A DNA stretch of 64,000 bases, from positions 1 to 64,000 of the forward strand of contig CAKOKU010000004.1 in the NCBI GenBank assembly GCA_934095865.1, given 5' to 3'. The notes below the pieces were generated by a model that did no database searches, had not been told where the DNA came from, and saw nothing but the letters and a program-made list of their open reading frames with translations. The position numbers and the translations under genes were made by a program. Below, one piece after another: positions 24,031 to 32,797 of this stretch. The DNA is from an uncultured Bacilli bacterium. GTDB lineage: Bacteria > Bacillota_I > Bacilli_A > RF39 > UBA660. Position 1 is the first letter of the stretch, and every line of letters starts with the position of its first letter.

Positions 24031-25026
24031 ATGTCAGTTGCTATGAAAAATGAATTAACATTAGAAAATTTTGTTAAAGGTTTAATCAAAACCTATACTA
24101 GCTGTAAAGTTACAATGTCAGCCCTAGGTCCCCAAGAGTCAACAATTATTAGGCTCTTATCAACTAAGCTTAAAAATTACTATGAAGTTAATGCTAGTGG
24201 CTTTAAAAAATATGTAAGTTTGATGCAAATTGAGTATTTTTTAATAACTGATTTTAGTGATATAGATTCTACTGGTTTTAATATTGAAGATGTCTATGCT
24301 TTATTTGATAAGATAGATTGGGACTATCAAAATACAATTGATTATTTTTTTAACAGTGGTTATTTAGCATTTATGATGGAAAGAATAGTAGAAGAATACA
24401 TTGAGAGTGATGGCTATTCCTATAATGCTTTAGCAAAAGCCTATGATTCTAAACAATGCCGTGAGATAATCGAACACCTACATCCGGATATCAAAGCTGA
24501 AGATAGAGCCATTGAAAGAAGAATCCAATTTCAAAATGCCGCTATTTTATTTGGCAAGTACAATATAGAATGCCCACTTGAATATTATTTAGGCATTAAA
24601 GAATTATATACCCTTAGTGAAAGTACCCAATTAACATTACCTTATGCTAGAAAGCGCTTGCTTGAAATAAAACAGCAAAATTATGGTCTATATTGTGATA
24701 TTTTAGCTTCACTTTATAAAATATTTTATCCTTATGCCGTCGAAGAAACTTTTAATTATAATAAGAATGCCGCTGGCAGTGAATTTAATGCCGAAAAAGA
24801 TCACGCTTCTAAGAATTTTATTCATGAATTAGAAACAAAAAGTATTGAAGATATCACTTCTGTTATTGCCGTTAATGAAGAAATTGATTTCTTACTAGAA
24901 GCCTACATAAGACATAATCCTGAAGAGTACGAGCAATTAGTAGCATCTCTACCAGCTAGTAAGAAACTGATTTTAAAAAGATTATCTAAAGGAAAGGAAA
25001 ATGCCGATGACCAAAAAAGTGCCTAG
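24031..25026 (+). CDS. Hypothetical helical protein
   Basis: Not recognised. 331 residues, soluble, mostly helical by composition, acidic/basic mixed, no signal or clear catalytic motif. Landmarks are DFSDIDSTGFNIEDVYALFD, EHLHPDIKAEDRAIERR and a C-terminal SKKLILKRLSKGKE. An AAAGAAAG lies close to ATG 24031, and a second ATG is 12 nt on. Its 3' end overlaps the NagZ-like gene by 20 nt, so the two are an operon and may act together at the envelope; this is only inference. Confidence 0.65.
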   Translation: MSVAMKNELTLENFVKGLIKTYTSCKVTMSALGPQESTIIRLLSTKLKNYYEVNASGFKKYVSLMQIEYFLITDFSDIDSTGFNIEDVYALFDKIDWDYQNTIDYFFNSGYLAFMMERIVEEYIESDGYSYNALAKAYDSKQCREIIEHLHPDIKAEDRAIERRIQFQNAAILFGKYNIECPLEYYLGIKELYTLSESTQLTLPYARKRLLEIKQQNYGLYCDILASLYKIFYPYAVEETFNYNKNAAGSEFNAEKDHASKNFIHELETKSIEDITSVIAVNEEIDFLLEAYIRHNPEEYEQLVASLPASKKLILKRLSKGKENADDQKSA

Positions 25027-26335
25027 AAAAATTTATTTTTTCCTTTTCTCTTTTTTAGTTATAATTTTCCTTCTTTTTTTATTGCTTAAATCCTATTATC
25101 ATAGTAAATCTAAAGAAGAAGTAGTACCAGAAGTTAATAATTTGCCTAATTATTTAGTTATTTATCAAGATGAAGCATCTACTTATCTTACTGATACTAC
25201 TAATAATATTTATAAATATAATAATCTTGATTTGACTTTGGGCCAAACTTATAAAATCAAGTTTAATGATGATTCCAAAGCAAATATTACCGAGATTACT
25301 AGAAATGATGCCGAGTTTCATTTAGACAGTTTATTTAATAAATACATATCAAACGCTGAGGAAATAGTGGCTAAAATGAGCCTAGAAGAAGCTATTGGGC
25401 AACTCTTATTAGTTCATTATGACCAAGCTACTGTTAATGACCTTAATAAATATTATTTTGGAGGTTTTGTTTTATTTGCAGATGCTTTTAAAGATAAGTC
25501 GAAAGAGGCTGTAATCAAAATGACTAGCACCTTACAATCTCAAGCAAATATCCCTTTATTATTGGCAGTTGATGAAGAGGGTGGAAATGTTGTAAGAGTA
25601 AGCAGTAATAAAGCCCTAAATGCAGAAAAATTTTTATCCCCACGTAATCTATATCAAAAAGGCGGAATGGAATTAATTATTGCAGATAACAAGACTAAAA
25701 ACACTTTACTAGCATCATTAGGTCTAAACATTAACTTAGCACCCGTTTTAGATATATCAACTAATAATAAAGACTATATTTATTCCCGTTCAATCGGACT
25801 TAGTCCAGAAGAAACAGGCTATTTTGCTAAAGCTATAATTGAATCAAGTCAAGGTAGTGCGATCTCTAATGTTTTAAAACATTTTCCGGGTTATGGTGCT
25901 AACCTTGACACTCATAAAAACACCTCTATTGATAATCGAAGTTTAGATGATATAAAAACAGGCTTAATACCTTTTCAAATGGGAATTGATGCCGGCACTG
26001 AGGCCATCATGGTATGTCATAATGTTGTAACTGCCTTTGATAGCGAAAACCCTGCCTCTATTTCCTTAAATATTCACAATTATCTTCATAAAGACATGGC
26101 CTTTCAAGGTATTATCATGACCGATGATCTTTCTATGAGTGCAACTAAAAGTATCAAAAATATTGGCGTCCAAGCTCTGCTGGCGGGTAATAATATTTTA
26201 ATAGTAAAAGATTATGTAAAAATAACTAAAGAAATAATTTTGGCAATCAATAAAGGCCATTTAAGCGAACGTTATATAAGAGAGTTGGCTATCAAGAATA
26301 TTAGTTGGAAGATGTATAAAGGCTTAATAAATTAA
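25007..26335 (+). CDS. Membrane-anchored beta-N-acetylhexosaminidase, GH3 (NagZ-like)
   Basis: Glycosidase likely acting on peptidoglycan-derived GlcNAc linkages outside the membrane. About 442 residues: N-terminal anchor helix (IYFFLFSFLVIIFLLFLLL), a beta-rich linker domain to about 115, then the GH3 barrel from MSLEEAIGQLL. Motifs: DEEGGNVVR, KHFPGYGANLDTHKN (the NagZ KHFPG...D.H loop with its catalytic dyad) and IIMTDDLSM with the nucleophile Asp. NagZ is often cytoplasmic in Gram-negatives; the anchor points to an outside form as in Bacillus. ATG 25007 has better spacing from AAAGG than ATG 25001. Confidence 0.87.
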   Translation: MTKKVPRKIYFFLFSFLVIIFLLFLLLKSYYHSKSKEEVVPEVNNLPNYLVIYQDEASTYLTDTTNNIYKYNNLDLTLGQTYKIKFNDDSKANITEITRNDAEFHLDSLFNKYISNAEEIVAKMSLEEAIGQLLLVHYDQATVNDLNKYYFGGFVLFADAFKDKSKEAVIKMTSTLQSQANIPLLLAVDEEGGNVVRVSSNKALNAEKFLSPRNLYQKGGMELIIADNKTKNTLLASLGLNINLAPVLDISTNNKDYIYSRSIGLSPEETGYFAKAIIESSQGSAISNVLKHFPGYGANLDTHKNTSIDNRSLDDIKTGLIPFQMGIDAGTEAIMVCHNVVTAFDSENPASISLNIHNYLHKDMAFQGIIMTDDLSMSATKSIKNIGVQALLAGNNILIVKDYVKITKEIILAINKGHLSERYIRELAIKNISWKMYKGLIN

Positions 26336-26394
26336 TTTTTGCCAACAAATTAACTGCCTTTTATTTAATTAATCAAAAAATTTCCAGGTTTTAG

Positions 26395-26423
26395 TTGCGA
26401 ACTGATATGGAGTTTGATACAAT
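26395..26423 (+). promoter_or_regulatory. Promoter of rpsB-tsf
   Basis: TTGCGA, 17-nt spacer, TACAAT. The predicted start near 26430 gives a leader of about 110 nt. Confidence 0.6.
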
Positions 26424-26431
26424 ATTGCTGG

Positions 26432-26540
26432 CTTTAAAAGTCAAATATTCATATTTATCCAGGTGTTTAATCGAGTGCCGAAGAGGTGATTAATACCGTT
26501 TTAAAGATAAATAGAAGACATAACGAAGGAGGGATTTTTA
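26432..26540 (+). promoter_or_regulatory. Structured 5' leader of rpsB, candidate autoregulatory element
   Basis: Two nested helices can be drawn: CTTTAAAA (26432-26439) with TTTTAAAG (26499-26506), enclosing GGTGTTTAATC (26462-26472) with GATTAATACC (26488-26497) and a purine-rich 15-nt loop GAGTGCCGAAGAGGT. The ribosome binding site GAAGGAGGG follows at 26525. I do not recognise a known riboswitch; a protein-binding leader controlling rpsB-tsf is plausible. Confidence 0.5.
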
Positions 26541-27428
26541 ATGGCTGTGGTTTCTATTAGTAATTTATTAGAAGCTGGGGTTCATTTTGGTCATCAAACC
26601 AAAAGATGGAATCCAAAAATGAAGGAATATATCTTCACAACAAGAGATGATATTTATATCATTGACTTACAAAAAACACTAAACTGTATGGAAGAAGCAT
26701 ATGCAAAGATTAGTGATATTGCCAAAAATGGTGGTACTTTCTTATTTGTTGGTACTAAAAAACAAGCTCAAGAAGCTAGTGTTGAATGTGCAAATCGTTC
26801 TAAATCATTCTATGTAACTGAAAGATGGTTAGGTGGAACTTTAACAAACTTCAGAACAATCAGAAGAAGAGTTAAAAGATTAGAAGAAATTGAAAAAATG
26901 GAAGAAAACGGTACATTTGATGTATTACCTAAAAAAGAAGTTATTCAAATCAAGAAGGAATATGAAAAACTTAATAAATTATTAGGTGGTATTAGAGAAA
27001 TGGTAAAATTACCAGATGCTATGATTATCGTTGATCCTAAAAAAGAATATAATGCAATTAGAGAAGCAAGAAAACTAAATATTCCTGTATTTGGTATTGT
27101 TGATACTAACTGTGATCCAGATGACGTTGATTATGTTATTCCAGGTAATGATGATGCTGTTCGTTCAGTTAAAATCGTTCTAGGAGCTCTAACTAACGCT
27201 ATTTGTGAAGCAAATGGTTTAGAAGTAATTGATTATGTTACAGAAGAAAAAGATAAACCAAAAACTGAAGTTAAAGAAGAAAAAGATTCTGAATTAGAAG
27301 AAATGCGTAAGGCTGATGAATTAGAATCTAAATCAATTCAAGAATTAAAATCTATGGCTAAAGCTCGTAAAGTAAAAGGCTATACTAATATGAAAAAAGA
27401 TGAATTAATTGCATCTTTAAATAAATAA
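26541..27428 (+). CDS. rpsB: Ribosomal protein S2 with C-terminal Rho-N/SAP-like extension
   Basis: Small-subunit protein S2. Residues 1-235 are standard: LLEAGVHFGHQTKRWNPKM, YIIDLQKT, ERWLGGTLTNFRTI, IPVFGIVDTNCDPD. The usual length is about 235-255, but this protein has 295 residues. After a charged linker (EEKDKPKTEVKEEKDSELEE) the last ~31 residues, SIQELKSMAKARKVKGYTN then MKKDELIASL, look like the Rho N-terminal (SAP/LEM-like) fold that binds nucleic acid. First gene of rpsB-tsf; pyrH and frr, which usually follow, are not here. Confidence 0.95.
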   Translation: MAVVSISNLLEAGVHFGHQTKRWNPKMKEYIFTTRDDIYIIDLQKTLNCMEEAYAKISDIAKNGGTFLFVGTKKQAQEASVECANRSKSFYVTERWLGGTLTNFRTIRRRVKRLEEIEKMEENGTFDVLPKKEVIQIKKEYEKLNKLLGGIREMVKLPDAMIIVDPKKEYNAIREARKLNIPVFGIVDTNCDPDDVDYVIPGNDDAVRSVKIVLGALTNAICEANGLEVIDYVTEEKDKPKTEVKEEKDSELEEMRKADELESKSIQELKSMAKARKVKGYTNMKKDELIASLNK

Positions 27429-27442
27429 TATAAGGAGTATTT

Positions 27443-28321
27443 ATGGTTACTGCACAATTAGTAAAAGAATTAAGAGATGCTACTAATTTAGGCATCTTAG
27501 ATTGTAAAAAAGCTTTAGAAGCAACTAATGGCGACATCGACGCTGCGATGGAATGGTTAAGAGAAAAAGGTATCTCTAAAGCTGCTAAGAAAGAATCAAG
27601 AATTGCCGCAGAAGGTCTTACAAATATTTATGCCAATGACACTAAAGCTGTTATTGTTGAAGTAAATGCTGAAACTGATTTTGTTGCTAAAAATGATGAT
27701 TTCAAAAAATTAGTTGATGATATTGGTAATGCTATATTAAATAGTGATGTTACTACTATGGAAGAAGCTAATAATTTAACAGTAAATGGAACAACTATCA
27801 GTGATTATGTTGTTGCTATGACTGCTAAAATTGGTGAAAAACTATCATTCAGAAGAATGGAAGTTATTACTAAAAATGCTGACGAAGTAATCGGAAGTTA
27901 TTTACATATGGGTGGTAGAATTGCTGCTGTATGCCTTGTAAAAGGTAACAACGCTGAAGTTGCTAAAGATGTAGCAATGCAAGCTGCTGCTATGAAACCA
28001 GAATTTACTTTTGAAGCTGATGTTCCAGCTGATAGAGTAGCCAAAGAAAAAGAATTATTAAAAGAAGAAGCAATGAAAGAAGGCAAACCTGCTGAAATTG
28101 CTGAAAAAATGGTTGCTGGTAGACTTAAAAAATTCTTTAAAGAAATTTGCTTAGTTGATCAAGAATTTATTAAAGATGGCGACGTTGATGTTAAGACTTA
28201 TTTAAAAAATAACAACTGCGAATTAGTTAAAATGGTTCGTTATGAAGTAGGCGAAGGAATCGAAAAGAAACAAGAAAACTTTGCTGAAGAAGTTATGAGC
28301 CAAATTAATGCTGCTAACTAA
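27443..28321 (+). CDS. tsf: Elongation factor Ts
   Basis: Nucleotide exchange factor for EF-Tu. 292 residues: N-terminal UBA-like domain VKELRDATNLGILDCKKALE, the core TDFVAKNDDF motif that contacts EF-Tu, and the dimerisation domain beyond. Located 14 nt after rpsB in the standard order with a GGAG site; terminator follows. Confidence 0.97.
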   Translation: MVTAQLVKELRDATNLGILDCKKALEATNGDIDAAMEWLREKGISKAAKKESRIAAEGLTNIYANDTKAVIVEVNAETDFVAKNDDFKKLVDDIGNAILNSDVTTMEEANNLTVNGTTISDYVVAMTAKIGEKLSFRRMEVITKNADEVIGSYLHMGGRIAAVCLVKGNNAEVAKDVAMQAAAMKPEFTFEADVPADRVAKEKELLKEEAMKEGKPAEIAEKMVAGRLKKFFKEICLVDQEFIKDGDVDVKTYLKNNNCELVKMVRYEVGEGIEKKQENFAEEVMSQINAAN

Positions 28322-28337
28322 TATTTAGTCAAACTAA

Positions 28338-28386
28338 AAGGAACTGCCTAGGAATTAATCAATTAATTTCAAGCAGTTCTTTTTTA
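28338..28386 (+). terminator. Terminator after rpsB-tsf
   Basis: AAGGAACTGC and GCAGTTCTTT form the stem with a 25-nt loop and T6 tail. Confidence 0.75.
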
Positions 28387-28504
28387 TAAAAATTGTGCTA
28401 AAACTAAAATAGTTAGCATTTATCAAAGGATACAATATTTTAAAATGAGAATGTATAAACTTTCTACAAATATGTCCAGTTTTACATAATTAGGAGTATA
28501 GAAT

Positions 28505-29434
28505 ATGAGATTAAAAATAGTTAAAAAAATTGCAAAAGAACACCCATTTAATTCTAGAAATTGGAATTATCAAAGAATAATTAGATATTTGCTAGGTGAT
28601 GAAAATAACCGTATTATTGAAGCAATGGTAATATGGCATATAAAAGATGGTAAAGTTGTTGAATTTCTTTTAGAACTAAGTAACATGTATAATTGCCCAG
28701 TAGGATGTCAATTCTGTGCTTCAGGAGCATTGGAAAAAACGCCGTACATTTTAAATGTAGAAGATTTTTGGGAGCAAGTTAATATTATGCTTAATGATAA
28801 TAAAATTGATCCAAATGACTATACAAAATTTTGTATAAGCTTTACTGGCATAGGAGAACCGTCAATTGTTTATAAACAAATTGGCCAATTTATGAGTGAA
28901 GCTCAAAAAAAATATTCTCATGTAACCTTTATAATTGGAACTTTTGGTTATGATATCAGATGTTTTGATTATTGGAAAAATTTAAACTTAAGAATTAAAA
29001 CATTACAATTGCCATTTTATTCTTCTGATGGCGCCAAGTTAAAAGAAATTGTAAAAAATCTTCCTGATAATTATTCTTTTTATAATAATGTATTAGAAGC
29101 TATAAGATATAAAGAAAATGCTAAGTATAATAAATGTAGAGTTAAAATAAATATGCTTGGAATGTGTGGAATTAATGATAGTGATAAACAGGTTGATGAA
29201 TTTATAAGAATATTGGAAACAATTAAAGACAAAATAGAAGTGAGAATATCATTTTTAAATTATACTAAGCAAGCAGAAAAATATGGTTACATATCTCCTA
29301 CATTTACTAGGTTAAGAGAAATAGAAAAAAAGTTAAAGGAAAATGGCTTCGAGTGTTATTCTTTTGGGAATATTTCTAATGAAGAAATTGGCTGTGGTCA
29401 ATTGGTTCAAAATAAAATATCAAGTGAAAAGTAG
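28505..29434 (+). CDS. RlmN-like radical SAM protein (divergent)
   Basis: 309 residues, shorter than RlmN/Cfr (about 340-380). The cluster motif is CPVGCQFCASG (C64, C68, C71: CxxxCxxC as in RlmN). Other family echoes are ISFTGIGEPSI (the GEP motif), INMLGMCGINDSDKQVDEF and a C-terminal GCGQL with C297, matching the CGQL cysteine that RlmN uses as methyl carrier (E. coli C355). The second mechanistic Cys, seven residues before the cluster (E. coli C118), is Glu here, so RNA methylation by the known mechanism is doubtful. AGGAG precedes the ATG. Isolated between two terminators; possibly acquired, since composition is more AT-rich than neighbours. Confidence 0.8.
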   Translation: MRLKIVKKIAKEHPFNSRNWNYQRIIRYLLGDENNRIIEAMVIWHIKDGKVVEFLLELSNMYNCPVGCQFCASGALEKTPYILNVEDFWEQVNIMLNDNKIDPNDYTKFCISFTGIGEPSIVYKQIGQFMSEAQKKYSHVTFIIGTFGYDIRCFDYWKNLNLRIKTLQLPFYSSDGAKLKEIVKNLPDNYSFYNNVLEAIRYKENAKYNKCRVKINMLGMCGINDSDKQVDEFIRILETIKDKIEVRISFLNYTKQAEKYGYISPTFTRLREIEKKLKENGFECYSFGNISNEEIGCGQLVQNKISSEK

Positions 29435-29479
29435 TTTTATAAAAAATTGCACTGGCTAAAAGTATGTTGTATTTATTAT

Positions 29480-29510
29480 AGCTTTAGAGATTATCTTCTA
29501 AAGCTTTTTA
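29480..29510 (+). terminator. Terminator after the radical SAM gene
   Basis: AGCTTTAGA, 8-nt loop, TCTAAAGCT, T5. Confidence 0.85.
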
Positions 29511-29550
29511 AGTTCTAAAACAGCAAAAATGTCCAAATAGAAATTCATTT

Positions 29551-29916
29551 TTACTTAGTCTTCTTGTCATCTTTAACAACTTTACTAGCGCATTCCATAT
29601 ATGCTCTAAAAAGCCCGCCAGCTCCCAGTTTAACGCCACCGAAATAACGAATAACAATAATTAGACAATTATTTAAATTATTTTTTTCTAAAACTGTATA
29701 AATGGGCATTCCAGCGGTACCAGATGGCTCCTTATCATCTGATTTTTTAGCAGTATTCATAAATTTATAAGCATAGGGAAGGTGCCTAGCTTTTTTATGT
29801 TCTTTTTTTAGATTATCAATAATTATATCAACATCGTCAATATCTTCTAATTCATAATAAAATCCTAAAAAGCGTGATTTTTTGATAATAATTTCATTTG
29901 TATTAATAAGTTTCAT
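29551..29916 (-). CDS. IMPACT/YigZ-family protein, N-terminal domain only
   Basis: UPF0029 domain protein of about 121 residues. The core KKSRFLGFYYELEDIDD, ARHLPYAYKF, DDKEPSGTAGMPIYTVLE and VIRYFGGVKLGAGGLFRAY is the IMPACT N-terminal signature. Bacterial YigZ/YvyE are about 200-220 residues with a second ferredoxin-like domain; that half is absent and the frame ends in a Lys/Asp-rich tail. The family is linked to ribosome/translation control in eukaryotes; bacterial role unclear. ATG 29916 follows TATAAT by only 16 nt, implying a very short leader; it is divergent from uvrC. Confidence 0.85.
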   Translation of the reverse strand: MKLINTNEIIIKKSRFLGFYYELEDIDDVDIIIDNLKKEHKKARHLPYAYKFMNTAKKSDDKEPSGTAGMPIYTVLEKNNLNNCLIIVIRYFGGVKLGAGGLFRAYMECASKVVKDDKKTK

Positions 29917-29984
29917 AAAAACACCCATAATAATTATAGCAAAAATAGTTAAAATACTCTATAATTAACAAAGAAGAGGGAAAT

Positions 29985-31772
29985 ATGGAAAATTTAATTA
30001 GAGAAAAATTACATTTAGTGCCTAACTTGCCAGGTTCATATCAAATGCTTGATAAAAACGGCACCATAATATATGTTGGCAAAGCCAAAAACTTACATCG
30101 TCGTTTATCATCCTATTTTAATCGTGAACAAACCGGAAAAACTAAAAAATTGGTAGAAAATATAGCAGATTTTAAATATATAGTTGCAACTAGTGAGACT
30201 GAAGCTTTTTTAATTGAAATAAATTTAATAAAAAAATATAACCCAAAATATAATATTATGCTTCGTGATGACAAAAGTTATCCTTACATTGAGTACATCT
30301 CTAAGCCATATCCTAAATTAAAAATATCTCGTTATTTGAATATTAAAAAGAAAGATGGCCGCTATTTATTTGGACCTTATCCTAATAGCTATGCTGCTAG
30401 AAGAATTGTAAATTTAATAAATCGCTTATATCCATTAAAAAAATGTGAAGGCAATCCAAAAGAAGTATGCTTGTATTATCATATCCATGAATGCTTAGGT
30501 TATTGTTCTAAGAATTTAGATATGGAAGCCGTTAATAAAATGGAACAAGAAATTTTATCCTTTTTAAGAGGCAACACGGAAATTATTAAGAATAAAATTA
30601 AAGAAAAAATGCTAACTTATTCCAAAGATTTGAATTTTGAAATGGCTTTAGAATTAAAACAAGAACTAGAATATATAGACTATATTGCTGAAAAACAGAA
30701 AGTTGATTTACCAGATTTAGTTAATCGTGACATTATTAATTATTATACTAGAAACGGTTATGCTTCCATTACCATATTTTATATTCGAAACGGGAAATTA
30801 ATGGGAAACAAGAATAAAGTACTTGCTATTGCTAGTTTGGATGACATTTTATCTTATATTGCCAATTTTTATTTACGAAGCGAGATTCCTAAAGAAATTC
30901 TTGTTCCTGATAGCCTTGATAAAGAGCTTCTTGCCAATACTCTGAATGCTAAATTTTTAACGCCTGAAAAAGGAATAAAAAAAGAATTGCTAGAAATGGC
31001 CTTAACTAATGCTAAAATAAGTTTTGAAAACGAATTTAAATTAATTGAAAAAGATAAAGAGCGAACAGAAAAAGCCAATGAAGAACTTGCTTTTGTTCTA
31101 AATATGGAAGACATTCATCGGATTGATGTCTTTGATAACTCCAATCTTTTTGGCACTTTTGCTGTCAGTGGAATGGTAGTTTTTATAGATGGCAAGCCAG
31201 CTAAATCAGAATACCGCAAATACAAAATCTTAGTAGATAAAAATGATGATTATCATACAATGCAAGAAGTTATTTACCGCCGTTATAATCGTGCCATGAT
31301 TGAAAATCTTAACTTACCCGACTTAATAATAACTGATGGTGGTGAAAATCAAATTCGCGCAGCCAAAGAAATTTTAGATGACCTAGGCTTAAATATTAAA
31401 GTAGTAGGTCTTAAAAAGGATGACCATCATCGTACCAATGTCTTAGTTGATAGTACTCTAAAATGTATAACCATTGATCCAACATCTAATTTATTTCATT
31501 ATCTAACAAGAATGCAAGATAAAGTTCATAGATATACCATTAATTATCACCGTGAAATAAGATCTAAAGGTTCAATTAGTAGTGTTTTAGATAACATTGA
31601 AGGAATTGGCCCCAAAAGAAAAAAAGAATTGATAAAAAAATATGGCAGTCTTAAAAATATTAGTGGTGCTTCCGAAGAGGAATTAGCTACTATTTTACCT
31701 AATAAAGTTGCCGAAGAATTAAAAGCCTATTTAACCTCATATTTGGAAAATAAAGAAAAAAAGAACGATTAA
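29985..31772 (+). CDS. uvrC: Excinuclease ABC subunit C
   Basis: Makes the two incisions in nucleotide excision repair. 595 residues: GIY-YIG nuclease at the N-terminus (GSYQMLDKNGTIIYVGKAKN), UVR domain for UvrB at about 205-240 (LNFEMALELKQELEYI), RNase H-like nuclease domain (DVFDNSNLFGTFAVSGMVVF, ITDGGENQI), and C-terminal tandem helix-hairpin-helix (IEGIGPKRKKELIKKYG). AGAGGG site upstream. Confidence 0.97.
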   Translation: MENLIREKLHLVPNLPGSYQMLDKNGTIIYVGKAKNLHRRLSSYFNREQTGKTKKLVENIADFKYIVATSETEAFLIEINLIKKYNPKYNIMLRDDKSYPYIEYISKPYPKLKISRYLNIKKKDGRYLFGPYPNSYAARRIVNLINRLYPLKKCEGNPKEVCLYYHIHECLGYCSKNLDMEAVNKMEQEILSFLRGNTEIIKNKIKEKMLTYSKDLNFEMALELKQELEYIDYIAEKQKVDLPDLVNRDIINYYTRNGYASITIFYIRNGKLMGNKNKVLAIASLDDILSYIANFYLRSEIPKEILVPDSLDKELLANTLNAKFLTPEKGIKKELLEMALTNAKISFENEFKLIEKDKERTEKANEELAFVLNMEDIHRIDVFDNSNLFGTFAVSGMVVFIDGKPAKSEYRKYKILVDKNDDYHTMQEVIYRRYNRAMIENLNLPDLIITDGGENQIRAAKEILDDLGLNIKVVGLKKDDHHRTNVLVDSTLKCITIDPTSNLFHYLTRMQDKVHRYTINYHREIRSKGSISSVLDNIEGIGPKRKKELIKKYGSLKNISGASEEELATILPNKVAEELKAYLTSYLENKEKKND

Positions 31773-31795
31773 GTCATCATACCCAGGAGAATTAA

Positions 31796-32797
31796 ATGAT
31801 TAATATTAAAAAAGAACTGCAAATAATACCAACTAAAACTTGTAAAGAATATTTTAATCCTGCTATGGTGTATATTCCTGTCAAAAATAATTCTAAGTTT
31901 CTATGTAAGCCAGTTGTAAAAGGCGAAATGATTGAGGATAAAATAGTACCCGTATCCGGTCAGATAATAGCCGTAGCTGTTGATAATAAAAGTAATTATC
32001 TAGTCATAAAAAATGATTTTAAAGAACAAAATTCCAACTTAAAACCAATTTTAATATCTATCAACTGTCAAATTTTGTATATCAATTGTTTAAATAAAGA
32101 TCCCTTAAATAATAATGCATACCATCTTCTAAAAAGAGATTTTGAAAAAATAAATACCGCTATCCATTATTTATTAGACGCTAATATTAGTAAAGTTGTC
32201 TTTTTAGTAGCCTCGACCGAAGAAGAAATGATAAAGAAATTAAATGAAATAACAACAGATAAAATAAATATTCAAATCATAAATGATGTCTATCCCTTAG
32301 GATATAGTTCTTTATTAAAAAAATATCTCCATCTTCCGGCCAACGTACAATTGATCAGTCTAGATTATTTATTGCAAATTTATTATTCTAATATCAAACA
32401 CAGTTTTAAGACTACCCATTATATTACTTGCGCTGGAACGGCCCTTCAGGAATCTTTAGTAATTGAACTTAAAAATTATACTATTTTAAACGACATATTA
32501 CCATTTTTAAAATTTCAAACCAATGATTATACGATTTTGTTAAACAATAGTTTATGTGGTCAAGAAATAGATATAAAAACAGTAATTACTAATGATATAA
32601 AAACTATTATTTTTAATAAAAAAGAGGTTAAAAGAGAAGAAGTATGCCTTAATTGTGGACTTTGTTACCGAGTTTGTCCATGGCACATTAATCCTTTAAA
32701 TAATGTTAAATGTCCCAATTGTGGTTTATGTAATTACGTTTGTCCTAGCAAAATAAATATAAAAGTTATAGATAAAGAGGTACAACACGATGAGTAA
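31796..32797 (+). CDS. RnfC-like iron-sulfur protein (reduced form)
   Basis: 333 residues against about 440 for RnfC. N-terminal barrel-sandwich segment (KPVVKGEMIEDKIVPVSGQI), a middle NADH/FMN-type region whose NAxExEPY signature is degraded to ILYINCLNKDPLNNNAYHLL, INDVYPLGYSSLL, then two 4Fe-4S clusters, CLNCGLCYRVCP and CPNCGLCNYVCPSKI, in the same order and spacing pattern as RnfC but with a short linker. It overlaps the following RnfD-like gene by 8 nt. No RnfA, B, E or G genes are nearby, so a standard ion-pumping ferredoxin:NAD oxidoreductase cannot be made from this locus. Confidence 0.75.
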   Translation: MINIKKELQIIPTKTCKEYFNPAMVYIPVKNNSKFLCKPVVKGEMIEDKIVPVSGQIIAVAVDNKSNYLVIKNDFKEQNSNLKPILISINCQILYINCLNKDPLNNNAYHLLKRDFEKINTAIHYLLDANISKVVFLVASTEEEMIKKLNEITTDKINIQIINDVYPLGYSSLLKKYLHLPANVQLISLDYLLQIYYSNIKHSFKTTHYITCAGTALQESLVIELKNYTILNDILPFLKFQTNDYTILLNNSLCGQEIDIKTVITNDIKTIIFNKKEVKREEVCLNCGLCYRVCPWHINPLNNVKCPNCGLCNYVCPSKINIKVIDKEVQHDE

